From: an uncultured Eubacterium sp.
GTDB lineage: Bacteria > Bacillota > Clostridia > Lachnospirales > CAG-274
NCBI GenBank assembly: GCA_900543365.1
Contig: UQRG01000012.1
Location: forward strand, 1 to 19,911
Direction: 5' to 3'
Length of the DNA: 19,911 nucleotides
Shown: positions 14,063-19,004 of the stretch, piece by piece
Layout of the letters: each line of letters starts with the position of its first letter
How positions within the stretch are numbered: the stretch's first letter is position 1
The notes under the pieces: generated by a model
What the model was told of the DNA's origin: nothing
Databases searched by the model: none
What the model saw: only the letters and a program-made list of their open reading frames with translations
Made by a program: the position numbers and the translations under genes

Positions 14063-14823
14063 TGTCTATTAAAATAAAGAAAGAAACACATATAGAAGCA
14101 ATGAGAATTGCTGGTAGAATTACAGGTGAGACCCTTAATCTCCTTGAAAGGGAAATTAAGCCCGGTATGACTACTAAAGATTTAGACAGGATTGCTGAGG
14201 AATATATAAGAGCACAAGGTGCTGTTCCTTCCTTTAAAGGTCTATATGGTTATCCAGCCTCAATATGTGCTTCAGTTAATAATGAAATTATACACGGCAT
14301 TCCAGGCAAGCGAGTTTTGCAGGAAGGTGATATAATAAGCATTGATACTGGTGCATATATAAAAGGTTTTCACGGTGATGCAGCAAGAACTTTTGCTGTT
14401 GGAGCTATTTCTCAAGAGGCTCAAAAGCTTATTGATGTAACTAGAGAAAGCTTTTTTAGAGGTATAAAGTATGCAAAAAGTGGTAATCATCTATGTGAAA
14501 TCTCAGGAGCTATACAAGATTATGTAGAAGCTAATGGTTTTTCAGTAGTTCGTGATTATGTAGGGCATGGCATCGGAAGAGAAATGCATGAGGACCCTAA
14601 TGTTCCAAATTATAGATTTGGAAAGAGAGGTCCTAAACTCATAAAGGGTATGACTTTGGCTATTGAGCCAATGGTTAATGCAGGTAACTATAAGGTTAAA
14701 CAGTTAAGCGATGGTTGGACTGTGGTAACTAAAGATGGTAGTCTTGCAGCTCATTATGAAAATACGGTTCTCATAACTGATGGTGAGCCTGAGCTTTTAA
14801 CCTTAGTAAAAAACGCTGAATAG
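14062..14823 (+). CDS. map: Methionine aminopeptidase, type I
   Basis: Removes the initiator methionine from nascent proteins; a dinuclear metalloenzyme acting at the ribosome exit. It has 253 residues, with no N-terminal extension (type Ia). The pita-bread fold residues are all visible: catalytic H79 (IIHGIP), metal ligands D95 (IDTGA), D106 (GDAAR), H169 (VGHGIG), E202 (AIEPM) and E233 (HYENTV). It overlaps the adk stop by one base and has no strong ribosome binding site of its own, so translation is probably coupled to adk. Codon use shifts towards AAA and CAA, unlike the ribosomal genes. Confidence 0.97.
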   Translation: MSIKIKKETHIEAMRIAGRITGETLNLLEREIKPGMTTKDLDRIAEEYIRAQGAVPSFKGLYGYPASICASVNNEIIHGIPGKRVLQEGDIISIDTGAYIKGFHGDAARTFAVGAISQEAQKLIDVTRESFFRGIKYAKSGNHLCEISGAIQDYVEANGFSVVRDYVGHGIGREMHEDPNVPNYRFGKRGPKLIKGMTLAIEPMVNAGNYKVKQLSDGWTVVTKDGSLAAHYENTVLITDGEPELLTLVKNAE

Positions 14824-14844
14824 TCAGTAGTTTGAAAAGTAGGG

Positions 14845-15108
14845 GTGAAGGAATTGTATTCAAAAGGTCAGATTGTTTTTTCAAAAAGTGGCAGAGATAA
14901 AGGAAGGGCTTTTATTGTATATGATTATAATGAGGAATTTGTCTTTATAGTTGACGGTGTTTTGAGAAAATTAGAAAAACCAAAGAAAAAGAAAAAAATT
15001 CATATTCAGATTTCTAAAATGATAAATGAAGAAATCAAAAGCAAGCTTGAAAATGGATTGTATATTCTCGATTCTGATATAAAAAAAGCTCTGGCAAAAT
15101 ATAATTAA
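14845..15108 (+). CDS. Small KOW-domain RNA-binding protein (L14e-like)
   Basis: An 87-residue basic protein found between map and infA in many Firmicutes (B. subtilis YbzG occupies the same slot). The N-terminal half is a KOW-type barrel: KGQIVFSKSGRDKGRAFIVY (residues about 7-26), then VFIVDGVLRKLEKPKKKKK. The C-terminal half has LENGLYILDSDIKKALAKY, probably helical. The family is described as L14e/L27e-like; a ribosome or RNA role is inferred from the domain and the neighbours, and no specific function is established to my knowledge. The start is uncertain: GTG 14845 lacks a well-spaced ribosome binding site and TTG 14854 is too close to AAGGA. Unlike the ribosomal genes it shows weak codon bias (many AAA), suggesting lower expression. 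Confidence 0.85.
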   Translation: MKELYSKGQIVFSKSGRDKGRAFIVYDYNEEFVFIVDGVLRKLEKPKKKKKIHIQISKMINEEIKSKLENGLYILDSDIKKALAKYN

Positions 15109-15144
15109 CAAGATGGAAAGAGATTGTGAAGGAGGTAGAGAGCC

Positions 15145-15384
15145 TTGGCAAAGGACGATGTAATTGAAGTTGAAGGCACTGTCCTAGAAAAGCTTCCAAA
15201 CGCTATGTTCCAGGTTGAACTGGACAATGGACATAAGATTATTGCTCATCTCTCAGGTAAATTAAGAAAAAATTTCATCAGAATAATTCCTGGTGATAGT
15301 GTTAAGATTGAGATGTCACCTTATGATTTAACTAAGGGTAGAATTACTTGGAGAGGCAAAGTGAGAAAGGAGAATGAACAATGA
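15145..15384 (+). CDS. infA: Translation initiation factor IF-1
   Basis: OB-fold factor that occupies the A site of the 30S subunit during initiation. It has 79 residues against a usual 71-72; the conserved core MAKDDVIEVEGTVLEKLPNA followed by MFQVELDNGHKIIAHLSGK and RIIPGDSVKIEMSPYDLTKG is intact, and the extra residues are a short charged C-tail (RKENEQ). It starts with TTG at 15145, fixed by AAGGAGGT (15129-15136) 8 bases upstream and by the family's MAKDD start. The last four bases overlap the rpmJ start (ATGA). Confidence 0.97.
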   Translation: MAKDDVIEVEGTVLEKLPNAMFQVELDNGHKIIAHLSGKLRKNFIRIIPGDSVKIEMSPYDLTKGRITWRGKVRKENEQ

Positions 15385-15494
15385 AGGTTAGACCATCTGT
15401 AAAACCAATGTGTGAAAAGTGTAGAGTAATTAAGAGAAAGGGTTCAGTTAGAGTAATCTGCGAAAACCCTAAGCATAAGCAGAGACAGGGTTAA
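15381..15494 (+). CDS. rpmJ: 50S ribosomal protein L36, zinc form
   Basis: Smallest 50S protein, 37 residues, stabilising 23S rRNA near the GTPase centre. The sequence begins MKVRPSVKPMCEKCRVIKRK and ends NPKHKQRQG. Zinc ligands C11, C14, C27 and H32 are all present. Start ATG 15381 overlaps the infA stop as ATGA, with GAAAGGAGAATG providing the ribosome binding site. The final codons form the left arm of the transcription terminator that follows. Confidence 0.97.
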   Translation: MKVRPSVKPMCEKCRVIKRKGSVRVICENPKHKQRQG

Positions 15495-15510
15495 TAGCCC
15501 TGTCTTTTTT
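15483..15510 (+). terminator. Intrinsic terminator closing the S10-spc transcription unit
   Basis: AGACAGGG (15483-15490) pairs perfectly with CCCTGTCT (15498-15505), loop 7 nt, followed by TTTTT. The left arm is the end of the rpmJ coding sequence and the rpmJ TAA stop lies in the loop. A terminating ribosome at the stop codon would cover the left arm, so terminator strength may depend on rpmJ translation. Confidence 0.9.
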
Positions 15511-15630
15511 AAAGAATGGTAATAATATTTGAAAAAAAGAGTTTAATAGCAAACTGAAGTTGAAATTAAAAAGTATATTAACAAAAAGTAAAAAGTTAAT
15601 AAAATTCATAAAATGTTTACATTTTTTTTG

Positions 15631-15659
15631 TTGATTTTATATTGTAACTATGATATACT
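15631..15659 (+). promoter_or_regulatory. Promoter of the alpha operon (rpsM-rplQ)
   Basis: TTGATT (15631-15636), a 17-base spacer and TATACT (15654-15659), with an extended -10 (TGaTATACT) and a T-rich upstream stretch. Transcription is expected near 15666. It follows the terminator after rpmJ, so the alpha genes form a separately initiated unit. The bases between 15511 and 15630 are AT-rich and show nothing else. Confidence 0.8.
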
Positions 15660-15665
15660 TCTATC

Positions 15666-15846
15666 TTGGTGAATGTTTATTTTAACTTTATATTTTATGG
15701 TTTGAGAGGGTTAATTCCCCTTGAAGGCCTCATGGCTGGCGTCAGGACGCGGCTGCCCTGATGCAAATTTGTTGAGATAAATATTACACCTCGCAGTTTA
15801 ACTGCAAGTAACTATAAAATACTATTTATATGAAAGAGGTGCAATT
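15666..15846 (+). ncRNA. Structured 5' leader of the alpha operon (candidate S4-responsive leader)
   Basis: A GC-rich island in AT-rich surroundings. Stem A: TGAGAGGG (15703-15710) pairs with CCCT (15718-15721) and, after a 7-nt bulge, CTCA (15729-15732). Stem B: GCGTCAGG (15739-15746) pairs with CCTGATGC (15757-15764), one G-U. Stem C: CACCTC (15787-15792) is the exact complement of GAGGTG (15836-15841), the rpsM ribosome binding site, and the pairing can extend by ATT/AAT (15783-15785 with 15843-15845) past one mismatch. Inside stem C is a small hairpin GCAGT-TTA-ACTGC (15793-15805). CCTC of stem C could instead pair with GAGG at 15706-15709, breaking stem A. S4 represses the alpha operon in E. 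coli and rpsD lies in this operon, so S4 is the likely ligand; this is inference. Confidence 0.65.
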
Positions 15847-16215
15847 ATGGCTCGTATCGCTGGTGTAGATTTACCTAGAGAAAAGCGTGTTGAAATTGGT
15901 CTTACTTATGTTTATGGTATCGGCAAAGCTAGTTCAAATAGAATTTTAGCAGAAGCTGGTATTAATCCAGATACTAGAGTAAGAGATCTTACAGATGAGG
16001 AAGTAGCAAAGATTAGAGATATTATTGCTGAATCTCAGACTGTAGAGGGTGATTTAAGAAGAGAGATTGCTTTAAATATTAAGCGTCTTGTTGAAATTGG
16101 ATGCTACAGAGGTATTCGTCACAGAAGAGGTCTTCCAGTTAGAGGTCAGAAGACTAAGACAAATGCAAGAACTAGAAAAGGTCCTAGAAGAACTGTTGCG
16201 AATAAGAAGAAATAA
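15847..16215 (+). CDS. rpsM: 30S ribosomal protein S13
   Basis: 30S head protein whose basic C-tail reaches the P-site tRNA and which bridges to L5. It has 122 residues. MARIAGVDLPREKRVEIGLT is canonical, the helix-two-turn-helix region contains TYVYGIGKASSNRIL, and the tail has RGLPVRGQKTKTNARTRKGP and ends VANKKK. First gene of the alpha operon; its GAGGTG ribosome binding site is weaker than the usual AGGAGG here and may be masked by the leader. Confidence 0.98.
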   Translation: MARIAGVDLPREKRVEIGLTYVYGIGKASSNRILAEAGINPDTRVRDLTDEEVAKIRDIIAESQTVEGDLRREIALNIKRLVEIGCYRGIRHRRGLPVRGQKTKTNARTRKGPRRTVANKKK

Positions 16216-16256
16216 TCAATTAAGCTTTTTGTATTGATTTAAGGAGGTAAAACTAA

Positions 16257-16658
16257 ATGGCTAAGAAGACAGTTAAGAAAGCTGCTGGCCGTAGACGTCG
16301 CGACAGAAGAGTTGTTGAACGTGGTCAGGCTCATATACAGTCAACTTTTAATAATACTATTGTAACTATTACAGATGCTGCTGGTGGTGCTTTATCTTGG
16401 GCAAGTGCTGGTGAGTTAGGTTTCAGAGGTTCTAAGAAGTCTACTCCTTATGCTGCTCAGATGGCTGCTGAAAAGGCTGCTGGTGCTGCTAAGGAATATG
16501 GTTTAAAGACTGTTGAAGTATTTGTAAAGGGTCCTGGTAGTGGTAGAGAAGCTGCAATCAGAGCTTTACAGGCTGCAGGTCTTGATGTAACTATGATTAA
16601 GGATGTAACTCCTGTTCCACACAATGGTTGTAGACCACCAAAGAGAAGAAGAGTTTAA
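16257..16658 (+). CDS. rpsK: 30S ribosomal protein S11
   Basis: Platform protein next to the E site, interacting with mRNA upstream of the P site. It has 133 residues. A lysine-rich N-tail (MAKKTVKKAAGRRRRDRR) precedes GQAHIQSTFNNTIVTITD. GPGSGREAAIRALQAAGL and VTPVPHNGCRPPKRRRV are conserved; the PHNG Asn-Gly matches the site known to isomerise to isoaspartate in E. coli S11. AAGGAGG precedes the ATG. Confidence 0.98.
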   Translation: MAKKTVKKAAGRRRRDRRVVERGQAHIQSTFNNTIVTITDAAGGALSWASAGELGFRGSKKSTPYAAQMAAEKAAGAAKEYGLKTVEVFVKGPGSGREAAIRALQAAGLDVTMIKDVTPVPHNGCRPPKRRRV

Positions 16659-16696
16659 TTTCCGTTTATTTGAATATATATTGGAGGTACTATTTA

Positions 16697-17287
16697 ATGG
16701 CTAGAGAAATCGGTCCTATCATTAAAAGATGTAGATACTTAGGCATCGAACCTAGCGTTCTTGGTTCATCTAAGAAGTTAGGTAAGCGTAAGAGAAATAT
16801 GCGTAAGTTAAGTGAATACGGCATTCAGTTAAAGGAAAAGCAGAAAGTTAAGTTTATCTATGGCGTTCTTGAAAAGCAGTTCAGAAACTTATATAAGAAG
16901 GCTGATAAGATGGCTGGTATCACTGGTGAAAACTTACTTATGCTTCTTGAATTAAGACTTGATAATGTTGTATATAGATTAGGTTATGGTCGTACTAGAA
17001 AGGAAGCTAGACAGATCGTTAGACATAATCTTGTAACAGTTAATGGCAAGAAGACTAACATCCCTTCTATTACTTTAAAGGTTGGCGATGTTGTTGAAAT
17101 TAAGGAAAACAAGAAGGACTTACAGAGATTTAAAAATGTTCTTGATGTAACTTCTTCTCGTATCGTTCCTGAGTGGTTATCTGCTGACCAGGCTAATCTT
17201 AAGGGTAGCGTAAATGCTTTACCTAAGAGAGAGCAGTTAGATTTACCTGTAAACGAAACTCTTATTGTCGAGTTATATTCTAAGTAA
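16697..17287 (+). CDS. rpsD: 30S ribosomal protein S4, zinc-free form
   Basis: Primary 16S rRNA binder and assembly initiator; in many bacteria it regulates its own operon. I start at ATG 16697 (GGAGGT about 10 bases upstream), giving 196 residues and MAREIGPIIKRCRYLGIEPS. The N-domain keeps a single cysteine (C12) instead of the four of the zinc form. The S4 RNA-binding domain follows: LELRLDNVVYRLGYGRTRKE, then ARQIVRHNLVTVNGKKTNIP and LKVGDVVEI. The C-terminal VPEWLSADQANLKGSVNALP is conserved. Its position inside the alpha operon, unlike the separate rpsD of B. subtilis, suits feedback on the rpsM leader. Confidence 0.97.
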   Translation: MAREIGPIIKRCRYLGIEPSVLGSSKKLGKRKRNMRKLSEYGIQLKEKQKVKFIYGVLEKQFRNLYKKADKMAGITGENLLMLLELRLDNVVYRLGYGRTRKEARQIVRHNLVTVNGKKTNIPSITLKVGDVVEIKENKKDLQRFKNVLDVTSSRIVPEWLSADQANLKGSVNALPKREQLDLPVNETLIVELYSK

Positions 17288-17310
17288 TAAACATACTTGT
17301 GTATTACTTG

Positions 17311-17339
17311 TTGATTTTTTTATGATATTTTGGTAAATT
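17311..17339 (+). promoter_or_regulatory. Possible internal promoter before rpoA
   Basis: TTGATT (17311-17316), a 17-base spacer and TAAATT (17334-17339), with TG one base before (TGgTAAATT). The arrangement is the same as at the other promoters here, although the -10 is weaker. It lies in an 82-base rpsD-rpoA gap, the longest inside the alpha operon. Confidence 0.4.
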
Positions 17340-17369
17340 ATAAGATAACTATTAAGGAGGTTGGGCTGA

Positions 17370-18323
17370 GTGTTTGAATTTGAAAAACCTCGTATTGAAA
17401 TTACTGAAAAGAATGATAAATACGGTTGCTTCGTTGTTGAACCTCTCGAGAGAGGCTATGGTACAACTCTTGGTAATTCTTTAAGAAGAATTTTACTTTC
17501 ATCTTTACCTGGTGCTGCTGTAAGCAATGTAAAGATTGATGGTGTTCTCCACGAATTTAGCCCTATTGCAGGTGTTAAAGAAGATGTAACCGAAATTATA
17601 TTAAATCTCAAGAATCTTGCTATTAAGGTTAATAGTGAGGATGATGAGCCAAAGATTGCTTATATTGACGCATCAGGTGATTGTGAGGTTAAGGCTGGTG
17701 ATATTAGAGTTGACTCTGATATTGAAATCCTTAATCCAGATTTACACATTGCTACTTTAAGTGGTGGTGCTGATAGTAAGCTCTTTATGGAGATTACAAT
17801 TACAAAGGGTCGTGGCTATGTTGAAGCTGCTAAAAACAAGAGGGCTGACCAACCCCTTAGAATGATACCTGTTGACTCACTTTATACTCCTGTTAGAAGA
17901 GTAAATTTTAAGGTTGAGGATACAAGAGTAGGTCAGATTACAGACTACGATAAGCTTACTTTTGAAGTATGGACTGATGGTACTATCGCTCCTGATGATG
18001 CTGTCAGTTTAGGTGCTAAGATTTTAAATGAGCATCTTAACTTATTTGTGGATTTATCTGATAGTGCAAAGAATGCAGAAATTCTTGTTGAAAAGGAAGT
18101 TGGAACTAAAGAAAAGGTTCTTGAGCAGACTATTGAAGAATTAGATTTAACAGTTCGTTCTTACAACTGCTTAAAGAGAGCTGGTATCCATACTGTAGAG
18201 GATTTAACAAGAAAGACTGAAGACGATATGATGAAAGTACGAAATCTTGGACGCAAGTCTTTAGAGGAAGTACTTAACAAGTTAAACGAGCTTGGTTTAA
18301 GTTTGAGTCCAAACGAGGATTAA
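17370..18323 (+). CDS. rpoA: DNA-directed RNA polymerase subunit alpha
   Basis: Forms the dimer that nucleates RNA polymerase assembly; its C-terminal domain contacts UP elements and activators. It has 317 residues and starts with GTG at 17370, 9 bases after AAGGAGG (17354-17360). The N-terminal domain (about 1-230) has EPLERGYGTTLGNSLRRILL and LPGAAVSNVKIDGVLHEFSP, then RVNFKVEDTRVGQITDYDKL. After a linker, the C-terminal helix-hairpin-helix domain (about 253-315) reads LDLTVRSYNCLKRAGIHTVE and VRNLGRKSLEEVLNKL, retaining the arginine and NLGRKS residues that contact DNA. Confidence 0.98.
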   Translation: MFEFEKPRIEITEKNDKYGCFVVEPLERGYGTTLGNSLRRILLSSLPGAAVSNVKIDGVLHEFSPIAGVKEDVTEIILNLKNLAIKVNSEDDEPKIAYIDASGDCEVKAGDIRVDSDIEILNPDLHIATLSGGADSKLFMEITITKGRGYVEAAKNKRADQPLRMIPVDSLYTPVRRVNFKVEDTRVGQITDYDKLTFEVWTDGTIAPDDAVSLGAKILNEHLNLFVDLSDSAKNAEILVEKEVGTKEKVLEQTIEELDLTVRSYNCLKRAGIHTVEDLTRKTEDDMMKVRNLGRKSLEEVLNKLNELGLSLSPNED

Positions 18324-18339
18324 TTAAGGAGGATTAGCA

Positions 18340-18816
18340 ATGGCTGAATATAGAAAGCTTGGTCGTACATCTAGCCAGAGAAAGGCTTTGTTACGTAATC
18401 AGGTTACTAATTTATTATACCATGGCAAGATTAAGACAACTGAAGCTAAGGCTAAGGAAATCAGAAAGCTTGCTGAAAAGTTAATTACTGTTGCTGTTAA
18501 GGAAAAGGACAACTTTGAGGAAGTTACTGTAACTTCTAAAAAGGGTGGCGAAGCTGTAGAAAAGACAATTAAGAAGGATATGCCTAGCAAGTTAAATGCT
18601 AGAAGAAAGATATTAAGTGTTCTTTATCCAGTAGTTGAAGTTCCTGCAGATGGCAAGAAGAAGAGAGCAAATACTGTTACTGTAAATATGGCTAACAAGT
18701 TATTTGACGAAATCGCTCCAAAGTATGCTGGCAGAAATGGTGGTTACACTAGAATTGTTAAGATTGGTCAGAGACGTGGCGATGGTGCTATGGAAGTACT
18801 TATTGAATTAGTTTAA
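18340..18816 (+). CDS. rplQ: 50S ribosomal protein L17, with an internal insertion
   Basis: 50S protein near the exit tunnel. It has 158 residues compared with about 120 in B. subtilis. The N-terminal core (YRKLGRTSSQRKALLRNQVT, then LLYHGKIKTTEAKAKEIRKL) and the C-terminal core (LFDEIAPKYAGRNGGYTRIV, then GQRRGDGAMEVLIELV) are canonical. The extra length comes from about residues 55-84 (EKDNFEEVTVTSKKGGEAVE and following), placed before NARRKILSVLYP, plus a shorter insert at 98-114. I recall long L17 forms in Lachnospiraceae. Last gene of the alpha operon, followed at once by a terminator. Confidence 0.96.
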   Translation: MAEYRKLGRTSSQRKALLRNQVTNLLYHGKIKTTEAKAKEIRKLAEKLITVAVKEKDNFEEVTVTSKKGGEAVEKTIKKDMPSKLNARRKILSVLYPVVEVPADGKKKRANTVTVNMANKLFDEIAPKYAGRNGGYTRIVKIGQRRGDGAMEVLIELV

Positions 18817-18823
18817 TTAATAT

Positions 18824-18858
18824 AAAAAAGAGTGTTGCAATAGCAATGCTCTTTTTTT
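18824..18858 (+). terminator. Intrinsic terminator closing the alpha operon
   Basis: AAAAAGAGTGTTGC (18825-18838) pairs with GCAATGCTCTTTTT (18843-18856) with two G-U pairs and a 4-nt AATA loop, followed by a continuous T-run to 18858. This is a classic terminator only a few bases after the rplQ stop. The A-run before the stem may let it work on the opposite strand too. Confidence 0.92.
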
Positions 18859-18940
18859 GTGAAATTTAAAGTATTATATGTTTAAATAAAAATAATACTT
18901 ATAAATATTGTCATAAATTTTCTAATTATGCAATTAAATA

Positions 18941-18969
18941 TTGATTTATAATCAAATTTATGTTACTAT
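18941..18969 (+). promoter_or_regulatory. Promoter of the polysaccharide (Wzz) gene
   Basis: TTGATT (18941-18946), a 17-base spacer and TACTAT (18964-18969) with TG one base before (TGtTACTAT). The leader to the ATG at 19005 would be about 30 bases. The remainder of 18859-18940 is AT-rich with nothing recognisable. Confidence 0.65.
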
Positions 18970-19004
18970 TAACATTATAAATAATTAAATTTGGGGAGGA
19001 AATT

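Noticed and set aside
16214..16239. AATCAAT/ATTGATT inverted repeat between rpsM and rpsK
   Set aside because: Seven AT-only-rich pairs with a 12-nt loop and no T-run; within chance for this base composition.
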